A DNA stretch of 63,025 bases from positions 1 through 63,025 of the forward strand of contig NZ_JAQPPK010000028.1 of assembly GCF_029952445.1 (NCBI RefSeq), written 5' to 3'. The notes beneath the pieces were generated by a model, which was not told the origin of the DNA, did not search any database, and worked only from the letters and a program-made list of their open reading frames with translations. Below are positions 15,842 to 23,747 of this stretch, one piece after another (position 1 is the stretch's first letter; every line of letters starts with the position of its first letter). Origin of the DNA: Paenarthrobacter nitroguajacolicus (lineage in GTDB: Bacteria > Actinomycetota > Actinomycetes > Actinomycetales > Micrococcaceae). The position numbers were made by a program, and so were the translations under genes.

Positions 15842-17637
15842 CGGCGGGCCTCCTCAGCTTCTTCAAGTTCGTCCAGTTCCGTATCCAGGTCCTTCGGACC
15901 GGCGTCCAGGCTGGCGATGACGTAACGGTAGTGGTCGTTTTCGGCCAGCAGTTCCGTATGGGTTCCGACGGCGGTGATGGTCCCGTTTTCCAGCAACGCC
16001 ACCCGGTCCGCCAAAGCCACTGTGGAGGGACGGTGCGCGACGATCAAGGTAGTTGTTTCACGCAGGACCTCCCGCAGGCGGGCCTCCACGCGTTCCTCGG
16101 TGTTCACGTCCAAAGCGGAGAGGGGATCATCCAGGACCAGGACTTTCGGTTTGGCGGCGATTGCGCGGGCCAACGCGATGCGTTGCCTCTGGCCACCGGA
16201 CAGGCTCAGCCCTTCCTCGCCGATCAGGGTGTCCACGCCGTCGGGCAAAGAGTAGGCAAACTGCGCTTGGGCCACGTCCAGCGCCTCATCCAAGGCGGCG
16301 TCGTTGGGCTCCGGGGCGCCCAGGAGGACGTTGTCCCGCACTGAGCTGGAGAACAAGGTGGTGTCCTCGAACGCGACTGCAACCACCCTGCGGAGTTCGT
16401 CGATGTCGTAGTCGCGGACGTCCACGCCGTCGATGGTCACTGCCCCGGAAGTGACGTCGTACAGGCGGGGGACCAGCTGAAGCAGGGCACTCTTGCCGCT
16501 GCCGGTGATGCCCACCAGGGCCATGGTTTCGCCGGGACGGATGTCCAGGGTGACATCGTGCAGGAGGGTGCCGCCGTCGTCGAATCCGAAACCCGCGTGT
16601 TCAAAGCGCAAGGCGCCTTTCACGGTTTCCGGCACCACCGCCTGGTCCGGTGAGGTGATGGTGTTTTCGGTGTCCATGACTTCGAAGTGGCGATCCAGTG
16701 CAGTCTTGGCTGTGAGGGCCATGGCCATGAGCATGCCCGAGAATTCAACGGGCGTAGCAACCACGGCAGCGGTTGCGAAAAAGGCCACCAAGGCTCCGAT
16801 GCTCAGTTGTCCGCTCGCGGCCAGCATGATGCCAACCACCAGTCCAACGCCCAACGCGAGCTCCGGCAGAAGGGTGACCACCAGCGTGAAACCGGCCTGC
16901 TGCTTTGCCTTGGCGATCTCGGTCTGGCGCAGCTCCTCGGCTTGGCCGTTGAAATTCTCCAGCGCCTCGCGGCTCCGGCCGAAAGCCTTCAGGACGCGGA
17001 TGCCGTGGACGGACTCCTCCACGGTGGTAGCGAGGTCGCCTGCCTGGTCCTGGCTAAGTCTGGTAACAAGGCTGAAACGCCGACGGAACCGGAAGGAGTT
17101 GATCATGATCGGTACTGCGGCGGCAAGGAAAATGAGCGCCAGCTGCCAGCTCATGGAGAACATCACTCCGACGCCGATAATCACCGTCAATGTGGTGACC
17201 ACCAGCATGATCGCGCCAAACGCCATCCAACGGCGGAGGAAGCTCAAGTCCGTCATGGCGCGGGAGAGCAATTGGCCCGAACCCCAGCGATCGTGGAACG
17301 CGACAGTCAGCTCCTGCAAGTGCCCGTAAAGGGTCACGCGCATCCGGGTCTCCACGGTGGTGGCCGGGTTGATGACGAACTGGCGGCGCAAGGCCACCAG
17401 TCCGGCTTCGGCGATACCCAGCGCAAGAATCACGACGGCGGCAATCCAGACGGCGTCCGTGGAACCGCCGGGCTGCAACGAGTTGTTGACCAGTACCCGC
17501 AGGACCTGCGGGATGGTGAGCGCAACAATGCTGGCGAGCAATGCGCAGATCAGGCCCATGAACAGGCGGGGGAGGATGGGCCGCACATGGGGGTACAGGC
17601 GGCCGACGGAGGTAAAAAATGACGTTTGCTTGGACAT
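15838..17637 (-). CDS. ABC exporter half-transporter A (degenerate Walker B Asp)
   Basis: A 599-residue protein of the same type. Walker A is GITGSGKSA, the signature is canonical LSGGQRQRIALARA, but Walker B reads VLVLDDPLSALD, with Asp replacing the catalytic Glu; the switch is IVAHRPST. Together with the partner's VSSGQ signature, one composite ATP site is degenerate and the other is intact, as known in heterodimeric exporters such as TmrAB and TM287/288. It is the first gene of the pair. A 7-bp inverted repeat 38 bp upstream may be its operator. Confidence 0.92.
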   Translation of the reverse strand: MSKQTSFFTSVGRLYPHVRPILPRLFMGLICALLASIVALTIPQVLRVLVNNSLQPGGSTDAVWIAAVVILALGIAEAGLVALRRQFVINPATTVETRMRVTLYGHLQELTVAFHDRWGSGQLLSRAMTDLSFLRRWMAFGAIMLVVTTLTVIIGVGVMFSMSWQLALIFLAAAVPIMINSFRFRRRFSLVTRLSQDQAGDLATTVEESVHGIRVLKAFGRSREALENFNGQAEELRQTEIAKAKQQAGFTLVVTLLPELALGVGLVVGIMLAASGQLSIGALVAFFATAAVVATPVEFSGMLMAMALTAKTALDRHFEVMDTENTITSPDQAVVPETVKGALRFEHAGFGFDDGGTLLHDVTLDIRPGETMALVGITGSGKSALLQLVPRLYDVTSGAVTIDGVDVRDYDIDELRRVVAVAFEDTTLFSSSVRDNVLLGAPEPNDAALDEALDVAQAQFAYSLPDGVDTLIGEEGLSLSGGQRQRIALARAIAAKPKVLVLDDPLSALDVNTEERVEARLREVLRETTTLIVAHRPSTVALADRVALLENGTITAVGTHTELLAENDHYRYVIASLDAGPKDLDTELDELEEAEEARR

Positions 17638-17675
17638 GCCCGCTTCTCAACAGCTGGATCTTCAGATGGTGCGGA

Positions 17676-17698
17676 GGTAGTTTCCCGTAGCAACTACC
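17676..17698. promoter_or_regulatory. Inverted repeat upstream of the ABC exporter operon
   Basis: GGTAGTT and AACTACC are perfect arms with a 9-bp spacer, 38 bp before the exporter start. The size suits a TetR or MarR dimer; no such gene is adjacent. Confidence 0.5.
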
Positions 17699-17786
17699 CT
17701 ATGCCATGGCGTGATTCGTTTCACAGGACCGCGCAGTCCTGGTGAAATGTTGCCCAGTTATTGGGATTCGTAATGCAAGCCGCGAT

Positions 17787-18734
17787 TCAGTTGCGTGGCG
17801 TGAGAGTCAGCAGCACAGCTTCCGGGCGGCAGGCGATGCGGACCGGGGCGAAGCGGGAGGTGCCGATGCCGCCCGAGACGTTCACCGGCGTCGTGAATCC
17901 ATCGCTTTCCCAATCATGGAGGCCCTTGGCGCGCCACGTGGGAAGGTCGCAATTGGAGACCAAGGCGCCGTAGCCGGGGATGCAGATCTGGCCGCCGTGG
18001 GTGTGACCGGCGATGATCAGGTCTGCGCCCGCCTCGGTGAAGTGGTCCAGCACGCGCTGGTAGGGAGCGTGGATCACAGCGACCTTCAAGTGCGGCCGGG
18101 CGTCCTGATTCACGGTGCCGCGAGGCCAACCGGCGTACCGTTCGCGTCCCAGGTGTGGATCGTCGACGCCCGAGAAATCGAACCGCAGGCCGTTAAGCAC
18201 CACAGACTGGGCGCGGTTGGTGAGGTCGATCCAGCCACTCATGCCGAAGGCTGAGCGGAGCTTGGGCCAATCGAGCTGCAACGGCTCGGTTTTGGGTTTC
18301 GAAGGACCACGGAAGTAGCCCGCCGGGTTCTTGATACGCGGCGCGTAGTAGTCGTTTGAGCCTGGAACGAAGACGCCCGGGAACTCCATAAGGGGCCTCA
18401 ACGCCTGGATGAGGGGGTCGATGGCCTTGGCGTGGCTCAGGTTGTCGCCCGTGTTGACCACGAGGTCGGGCTTGAAATCAGCGAGGGACTCCAGCCACTG
18501 CGTCTTCTTGACCTGCCCGGGGACGAAGTGAATGTCACTCAGGTGCAGAACGCGAATCGGCGCAGAACCCTCGGGGAGGATCGGCAACGTTTCATGGCGG
18601 ACCTCGAACTGGTCCTTCTCCCACCATCCGTAGGCGGCTGCTGCTGTGCCTGTTGCTGCGCCGACGGCAGCAGTGACGGCAAAACCGCGCCCGAAGGAAC
18701 GGACGCGGTTTGCCAGCGAATCACGGAATGTCAC
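17787..18734 (-). CDS. Membrane-anchored metallophosphoesterase
   Basis: A 315-residue calcineurin-like phosphoesterase with an N-terminal hydrophobic stretch (residues about 18-37) that may anchor it. The metal motifs are LSDIHF (DxH), NTGDN (GDx), IHAP and GHTHGGQ. The usual GNHD motif reads GSNDYY, so Asn and His of the motif are Ser and Asn here; I believe this is common in the actinobacterial branch, but activity should not be assumed. The GTG start is 3 bp after the PBP stop, so the two are an operon. A role in envelope phosphoester turnover is an inference. Confidence 0.87.
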   Translation of the reverse strand: MTFRDSLANRVRSFGRGFAVTAAVGAATGTAAAAYGWWEKDQFEVRHETLPILPEGSAPIRVLHLSDIHFVPGQVKKTQWLESLADFKPDLVVNTGDNLSHAKAIDPLIQALRPLMEFPGVFVPGSNDYYAPRIKNPAGYFRGPSKPKTEPLQLDWPKLRSAFGMSGWIDLTNRAQSVVLNGLRFDFSGVDDPHLGRERYAGWPRGTVNQDARPHLKVAVIHAPYQRVLDHFTEAGADLIIAGHTHGGQICIPGYGALVSNCDLPTWRAKGLHDWESDGFTTPVNVSGGIGTSRFAPVRIACRPEAVLLTLTPRN

Positions 18735-18737
18735 TCT

Positions 18738-21044
18738 TTAGTCCTTGCCAGGGGTGTCGCCGCTGTTTCCGTTTCCGTTGCCGTTGTTGCCGGTTCCGGT
18801 GGACGGCGTCTGCTTGGGCGTTGTAGACGGCGTGGTGTTCGACGGCGTGTTGTTGCGTTGCGGGGCAGGCGCACCCGTCAGGTTGGACGGCGGCTGCTGG
18901 AACGGGTTGGTCCCGTAGGCCGGAGCGACTGCCAACATGTAGTTCGTGAACTGCGGGCCGGCGATCATGTAACCATCGATCGAGGGGTAGAACTTACCGT
19001 TGACGGTGAGGTTGCGTCCGTAGCGAGACTGATTACCCAAAGGATCACCGAACCAGGAAGCAGTTGCAAGACCGGTGGTGTAGCCAACAACCCAGGTGGA
19101 GCCGTTTGAGTCGTTCGTGCCTGTTTTGGCAGCTACCGGGAAGTTGTTTTTTGTAGAAAGTGATGGCCTGATCAGCGAACCGGAACCTGAATTCAGCACT
19201 TCCTGCATCGCATAGGCCACACCCCGTGCCACCTCGGGCTTCACGGCGTCCTTGCAGCTGGAGGACTGCGCGGGCAGGTCAGCGCCCGACTGGTCCTTCA
19301 CCGAGGTGATGGCGATGGGTGCACAGTACTTTCCATCGGCTGCGAACGTCGCGAAGGCGGTAGCCATGGTCAAAGGAGCTGTCTGGGTTGAACCGATCAG
19401 GTTGGCCAGAGTTGTCATGGGGACCTTGGGATTGGGGTCCGTGATTTTGCCGGTGTTGTCGCGGGCAGGGAGGCCGCCATGAATGCCCGTGGCGTCAACG
19501 ATACCTTGGATTCCACACAGATCAACTTGGGCCGCTGAGGCAAAGGTGGCCGTGTTAATCGAGTTTTTGAGGCCGTACAGGACGGTCATGTTCCTGTAAT
19601 AGCCCTCGTCTGAGTTCTGTAGGTCGAAGGTCCCGTTAGCCGAGTCGTACCAGCCCACGGTTGGCGCGGGGCAAGTGTTCTTCCAGGGAAAGTTCTGCGG
19701 ATACTTGCGAACTGCAGCGTTGATGGTCGTTTCCATCGACTTCCCCTCATTCAGCCACTGGGCGAACGTAAAGGGCTTCATCGTCGAACCAGGCTGGAAA
19801 CCACCGATGCCGTTGAGGTCATTGCCGTTGGCATCGAGCACATCGACGTTGAAGTTCTGGGTCTGATCGAACTTGCCCTCTTGAGGCAGCCAGACCGTGT
19901 TCTGGGCCATGCTGACGATCTGGCCCGTGCCCGGCTGGACAGAGACGATCGACGCACCCCACTTGTCCGGGTTGGCACCGGCCGTGGCGTCAACCTGCTG
20001 CTGTGCGACGTTCTGGGCCGTCGGGTCAAGGGTGGTCTGAATGGTGAGGCCGCCGCGCATAACGCGCTTTTCCCGGTCCTCTTGCGTGTCACCGTAGGCC
20101 GGGTTGTTCAGCAGGAGGTGGAGAACGTAGTCACAGAAGTACGGAGCCATGGTGGCGTAGGCACAACCCTGGCGGGCCGGGGTCACCTTCGTTGTAACAG
20201 GCGTGGCGACAGCTTCGTCGTACTGGGCCTGCGTGATCTTCTTCTGGGCAAGCATGGCGTTCAAGACCAAGTCACGCCGTACTTTCGAGTTATCCGGGTT
20301 GGTGATCGGATCGAAAGCGGACGGGCTGTTGACCAGGCCGGCAAGCAAGGCTGCCTGGGGAAGCGTGAGGTCCTTGGCGGTGGTGCTGAAGAAGAACTTC
20401 GATGCGGCTTCAATGCCGTAGGCGTCGCGGTTGAAGAAGACGATGTTGAGGTAGCCCTCAAGTATCTGCTCTTTGGAGAATTTCTTCTCCAGGGCGATCG
20501 CGAGCTTCATTTCGCGGAGCTTGTCGCCCACGCCCTTGTTAACACCGTTGAGGAGGACGTCGTCGCCCTTACCGGATGCCACCAGTGACTCGTTGATGAC
20601 GTTGTTAACGTACTGCTGGGTGATGGTGGAAGCGCCCTGCTTGTTGCCGCGGGCGGTGCTCACCAGTGCTCGCATGATGCCGGTGGTGTCGATTCCGCCG
20701 TGCTCATAAAAACGGCTGTCCTCGATAGCGATGACAGCGTCCTTGATGAACGGGCTCATGGAATCCAGCGGAACCTTTGTCCGGTTCTCCGCATAGATCG
20801 AGGCGATCGGCGAACCGTCCTTCGCCAGGATCGTGGTGTTCTGGCTGGGCGGATCCACCTGAAGCTCCGCCGGCAGAGTGTCAAAGAACTGTATGGAACC
20901 ACTTGCGGCACTGCCCGAGACGGCAGCGGCGGGGACCAGAAGTCCCGCCACCAGGACGCCACAGATCGCACTCACGCCAAGGAAACCTAAAATCTTTCCG
21001 AGGGTGGTGGCAGTATCGAATATGGGGTTCTTGCGAGTCACCAT
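18738..21044 (-). CDS. Class A penicillin-binding protein (transglycosylase/transpeptidase)
   Basis: A 768-residue bifunctional peptidoglycan synthase. After a membrane anchor (about residues 16-45) comes a GT51 domain with EDSRFYEHGGIDTTGIMRA and TITQQYVNN, then a transpeptidase domain with STMK (nucleophile Ser), SIN and KTGTND. The tail is low complexity, rich in Pro, Asn, Thr and Gly. The start at 21044 (MVTRKN) was chosen because TAAACT lies 7 nt upstream, a leaderless geometry; more upstream starts would overlap the divergent gene. It is the first gene of an operon with the metallophosphoesterase. Confidence 0.95.
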   Translation of the reverse strand: MVTRKNPIFDTATTLGKILGFLGVSAICGVLVAGLLVPAAAVSGSAASGSIQFFDTLPAELQVDPPSQNTTILAKDGSPIASIYAENRTKVPLDSMSPFIKDAVIAIEDSRFYEHGGIDTTGIMRALVSTARGNKQGASTITQQYVNNVINESLVASGKGDDVLLNGVNKGVGDKLREMKLAIALEKKFSKEQILEGYLNIVFFNRDAYGIEAASKFFFSTTAKDLTLPQAALLAGLVNSPSAFDPITNPDNSKVRRDLVLNAMLAQKKITQAQYDEAVATPVTTKVTPARQGCAYATMAPYFCDYVLHLLLNNPAYGDTQEDREKRVMRGGLTIQTTLDPTAQNVAQQQVDATAGANPDKWGASIVSVQPGTGQIVSMAQNTVWLPQEGKFDQTQNFNVDVLDANGNDLNGIGGFQPGSTMKPFTFAQWLNEGKSMETTINAAVRKYPQNFPWKNTCPAPTVGWYDSANGTFDLQNSDEGYYRNMTVLYGLKNSINTATFASAAQVDLCGIQGIVDATGIHGGLPARDNTGKITDPNPKVPMTTLANLIGSTQTAPLTMATAFATFAADGKYCAPIAITSVKDQSGADLPAQSSSCKDAVKPEVARGVAYAMQEVLNSGSGSLIRPSLSTKNNFPVAAKTGTNDSNGSTWVVGYTTGLATASWFGDPLGNQSRYGRNLTVNGKFYPSIDGYMIAGPQFTNYMLAVAPAYGTNPFQQPPSNLTGAPAPQRNNTPSNTTPSTTPKQTPSTGTGNNGNGNGNSGDTPGKD

Positions 21045-21081
21045 GTTTTCCAGTTTACCGGCAAGGGCTAGGCTTTCTGTC
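21045..21081. promoter_or_regulatory. 37-bp divergent region with two leaderless -10 boxes
   Basis: Minus strand: TAAACT (21057-21052), 7 nt, ATG of the PBP gene. Plus strand: TAGGCT (21069-21074), 7 nt, ATG of the DUF4177 gene. The two -10 boxes are only 11 bp apart, so each promoter's upstream element falls in or beside the other gene's start. Confidence 0.5.
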
Positions 21082-21237
21082 ATGACCAAATGGGAGTACG
21101 CCACGATTCCGCTCATTATTCACGCCACCAAGCAGATCCTGGACCAGTGGGGCGAGGACGGCTGGGAGCTTGTCCAGGTTGTCGGTGGCCCCGATGGCAA
21201 AGGCCTTGTCGCATACCTCAAGAGGGAGAAGCAGTAA
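21082..21237 (+). CDS. DUF4177 domain protein (51 residues)
   Basis: A very small protein, MTKWEYATIPLIIHATKQIL followed by DQWGEDGWELVQVV. The WEY start and the NxxGxxGWELVxV-like core match DUF4177 proteins, which are small beta-alpha proteins of unknown function. Translation should begin at 21082, 7 nt after TAGGCT. Longer in-frame starts would run inside the divergent PBP gene. The RidA gene begins 2 bp after its stop, so the two are cotranscribed and probably translationally coupled. Confidence 0.85.
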   Translation: MTKWEYATIPLIIHATKQILDQWGEDGWELVQVVGGPDGKGLVAYLKREKQ

Positions 21238-21239
21238 CC

Positions 21240-21776
21240 ATGACCACCCCCGCAGAAACCACCTCTCCCGCGGAATCCGGCGCCCCGACGTCGGCCGTTG
21301 AGCAGCGTCTCGCTGAACTCGGACTGACCCTCCCCGAGGTCGCCGCTCCCGTCGCTGCCTACGTCCCCGCAGTCGTGTCCGGCAACTACGTTTACACGTC
21401 CGGACAACTGCCCTTTATTAACGGGAAACTCGAAGCTACGGGCAAGGTCTCGTTGGGCGAGTTGGGTGCCTCGGACGAGCCAACCGTTGATCCCGAGGAC
21501 GCCAAGCGCTACGCCGCCGTCTGCGCCATCAACGCCCTGGCTGCCGTCAAGAGCGTCATCGGCGATCTCGACCGCGTTACCCGCATCGTCAAGGTAGTTG
21601 GATTCGTATCTTCCGAGCCGACTTTCACCGGCCAGCCCGGCGTCATCAACGGTGCGTCCGAACTTCTCGGCCAGGTGTTTGGCGACGCCGGCGTCCACGC
21701 ACGTTCCGCCGTCGGCGTTTCTGTCCTGCCCCTCGACTCTCCCGTAGAAGTCGAGCTCATCGCTGAATTCAGCTAA
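21240..21776 (+). CDS. RidA family protein (enamine/imine deaminase-like)
   Basis: A 178-residue protein of the YjgF/YER057c/UK114 family. YVPAVVSGNYVYTSGQLP, the central NALAAVKSVIGDLDRVTRIVKVVGFV, and the C-terminal ARSAVGVSVLPLDSPVEVELIAEF are diagnostic; the Arg in HARSAVG is the residue that binds the substrate carboxylate in RidA. It carries an extra N-terminal extension of about 20 residues rich in Thr, Ala and Pro. RidA enzymes hydrolyse reactive enamine/imine intermediates from PLP enzymes. AGGGAGAAG precedes the start. Confidence 0.9.
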   Translation: MTTPAETTSPAESGAPTSAVEQRLAELGLTLPEVAAPVAAYVPAVVSGNYVYTSGQLPFINGKLEATGKVSLGELGASDEPTVDPEDAKRYAAVCAINALAAVKSVIGDLDRVTRIVKVVGFVSSEPTFTGQPGVINGASELLGQVFGDAGVHARSAVGVSVLPLDSPVEVELIAEFS

Positions 21777-21793
21777 GGAACCGGTTCACCCAA

Positions 21794-22705
21794 GTGCCGC
21801 AGCTTGCCCGTCGCCTGTTTGTACTGCCTCCCGAACTCGAGGGGGCAGCACAAAACTGGCTTGAGCTCGGCGAGCGGACCCCCAGGGCCGCCCGCTACGC
21901 ATCATCCGTTGTCCTCTTGCGCGATTCGCCCTCCGGCTTGGAAACCTGGCTCGGATACCGGCCAGGTTCCTCGCCGTTGGGCGTCGTCGCGTTCCCAGGA
22001 GGTTCGCTGGACCCTTCCGACGACGACCCCGTAGGTTGGTTGGGTCCCTCACCCCAGCAGTGGGCTGAGCACATGGGAACGGACGACGTCGGACTCGCCC
22101 GCCGCCACGTGGTGGGCGCCATCCGCGAGCTGTTCGAAGAGACGGGCGTCCTGCTGGCCGGTCCCGACGCTTCCTCAACAGTGGAGGCCAATTCAACTGT
22201 GGACTGGATGCGTGCCCGCGAAGCCGTGGCCTCCCAGGAGAAGTCCTTCACCGAAATGCTCACCAAGCGTGGGTTGTCGCTGCGCACTGACCTGTTGAAG
22301 CCGTTGGTTAACTGGCTCAGCCCGGACTTTGCGCACACCCGTTTCAACACCCGTTACTTTGCCGCTACCGTTCCGGTGAACCAGCAGCCCAGCATCCTTG
22401 GCAGCAAGGGTGTGTGGGGTCGTTGGGTGTCTGCAGCCGAGGCCATTGCGCTCCGGGAGACGCCCGCGCTCGGCGATGAAATCGGGCAGCCAAACACCGT
22501 GGGCCTCACTTTGGGCCAGCTTTTGGTGCCGGGTTCCGAGATCATGCTCGAGAAGATGGCCCACGCCAATGGCTGCATCGCGTACCTGAGCTACAAACGC
22601 AAGGCTCACGTCTACCAGCCCAAACTGGTGGATGAGGGCGGGATCCTCATGCTCGAAGTCGAAGCCGCCCGCACTGTCGCAGGAGAGCCCCAGCGCGAAC
22701 GCTGA
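21794..22705 (+). CDS. NUDIX hydrolase with an insertion in the Nudix box (NUDT19-like)
   Basis: A 303-residue protein. The Nudix box is split: VAFPGGSLDPSDDD is followed by about 35 inserted residues before GAIRELFEETGVLL, which supplies the RELFEE metal-binding helix. An insertion at this place is known in NUDT19/RP2-type CoA diphosphatases, so hydrolysis of a CoA ester or related nucleotide is a reasonable guess, not proof. The GTG start at 21794 follows TAAGGAACC. It is probably the third gene of the DUF4177-RidA unit. The stop codon abuts a 32-bp tandem repeat array. Confidence 0.88.
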   Translation: MPQLARRLFVLPPELEGAAQNWLELGERTPRAARYASSVVLLRDSPSGLETWLGYRPGSSPLGVVAFPGGSLDPSDDDPVGWLGPSPQQWAEHMGTDDVGLARRHVVGAIRELFEETGVLLAGPDASSTVEANSTVDWMRAREAVASQEKSFTEMLTKRGLSLRTDLLKPLVNWLSPDFAHTRFNTRYFAATVPVNQQPSILGSKGVWGRWVSAAEAIALRETPALGDEIGQPNTVGLTLGQLLVPGSEIMLEKMAHANGCIAYLSYKRKAHVYQPKLVDEGGILMLEVEAARTVAGEPQRER

Positions 22706-22780
22706 CGCTCGCTCACATCCGCCCCGCTTGAGCCGGACGCTCGCTCACATCCGCCCCGCTTGAGCCGGACGCTCGCTCAC
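22704..22780 (+). repeat. 32-bp tandem repeat array (2.4 units) after the NUDIX gene
   Basis: Units start at 22704, 22736 and 22768 (partial), each beginning GACGCTCGCTCAC and continuing ATCCGCCCCGCTTGAGCCG. The first overlaps the NUDIX stop codon. It shares core and period with four other arrays in the window. Confidence 0.9.
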
Positions 22781-22788
22781 CAAGACAA

Positions 22789-22827
22789 CAAAAAGCCGCC
22801 CCGGTTCCAAACCGGGGCGGCTTTTTT
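22789..22827. terminator. Bidirectional terminator between the NUDIX and Crp genes
   Basis: AAAAGCCGCCCCGGTT pairs with AACCGGGGCGGCTTTT across a very short loop. An A tract lies on one side and TTTTTT on the other. Confidence 0.92.
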
Positions 22828-22834
22828 GAACGCT

Positions 22835-23512
22835 CTAGCGGGACCGCTGGCGGAGACGCTGCATGTCCAGAATGACGACGGCGCGGGCTTCCAACCGCAG
22901 CCAACCGCGCTGAACGAATTCGGCCAGTGCCTTGTTGACAGTTTCGCGCGAAGCGCCAACCAGCTGCGCCAGCTCTTCCTGCGTGAGCTCGTGGGCAACC
23001 AGGACGCCGTCAGTAGCCGGACGACCGAAGCGGTCGGCGAGGTCCAGGAGCGCCTTGGCAACGCGGCCCGGCACGTCGGAGAAGACGAGGTCGGACAGGG
23101 AATCGTTGGTCCGGCGCAGGCGGCGGGCCAGTGCCTGCAGCAACTGGGCGGAAACCTCGGGACGCGTGCGGAGCAGGGCGTTGAGGCTCTCGTTCTTCAG
23201 GCCGGCAAGGCGCGTTTCGGAAACGGCGGTGGCCGTGGCGGTACGCGGGCTGGGGTCGAACAACGCCATTTCGCCGAAGAGTTCGCCCGGGCCGAGGATG
23301 GCCAGCAGGGACTCGCGGCCATCGGGGGAGGTGCGGCCGAGCTTTACCTTGCCGGAAACGATGAAGTAGAGCTGGTCACCCTGGTCGCCTTCGCGGAACA
23401 CGGAAGCCCCGCGTGAAAGGTCCACCTCGGTGAGTTCGTCCGTCAGCAGGCGGAATGCGTCGTCGTCAAGGGTGGCGAAGAGGGGTGCGCGGCGCAATAC
23501 CTCGATGTCCAT
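22835..23512 (-). CDS. crp: Crp/Fnr family cAMP receptor-type global regulator (GlxR-like)
   Basis: A 225-residue regulator. The N-terminal cyclic-nucleotide domain has FREGDQGDQLYFIVSGKVKL and GELFGEMALFDPSPRTATATA, where the Gly-Glu and Arg-Thr residues bind cAMP. The C-terminal winged helix has LTQEELAQLVGASRETVNKAL. It closely resembles Mycobacterium Crp (Rv3676) and Corynebacterium GlxR as I recall them (DVPGRVAKALLDLA shared). ATG 23512 with AGGAG was chosen over longer starts. It acts as a cytoplasmic DNA-binding dimer with many targets. It is monocistronic and divergent from the MarP gene. Confidence 0.95.
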   Translation of the reverse strand: MDIEVLRRAPLFATLDDDAFRLLTDELTEVDLSRGASVFREGDQGDQLYFIVSGKVKLGRTSPDGRESLLAILGPGELFGEMALFDPSPRTATATAVSETRLAGLKNESLNALLRTRPEVSAQLLQALARRLRRTNDSLSDLVFSDVPGRVAKALLDLADRFGRPATDGVLVAHELTQEELAQLVGASRETVNKALAEFVQRGWLRLEARAVVILDMQRLRQRSR

Positions 23513-23747
23513 GAAATCTCCTGAATATAAGTTTCGGTCGTGGCGCTCCAGCCATTGTTTCAGAATTTTTGAGCTTCTGTGACGTACTTGGCACGTGAAA
23601 CGCTGAAATGGCGCGGGTTGGCGGTGTCCCAAGCCCGAAGGACCGCCCTAAAGAGGCCCTTGTCCGTGACCGCATGGTGATGTGACTAACGGTTCGCTGT
23701 CAGGCTCCACAACTACAATTGGCGCTACCCGGCTATGAGGAGCATTG

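Noticed and set aside
20878..21237. Longer 119-codon version of the DUF4177 gene
   Set aside because: The extra 68 codons would lie inside the PBP gene on the other strand; the 51-residue form starts with the family's WEY motif.
23574..23593. GTGACGTACTTGGCAC upstream of crp as an autoregulatory Crp site
   Set aside because: The spacing between GTG and CAC is 10, whereas the actinobacterial Crp/GlxR consensus needs 8; only a partial match.
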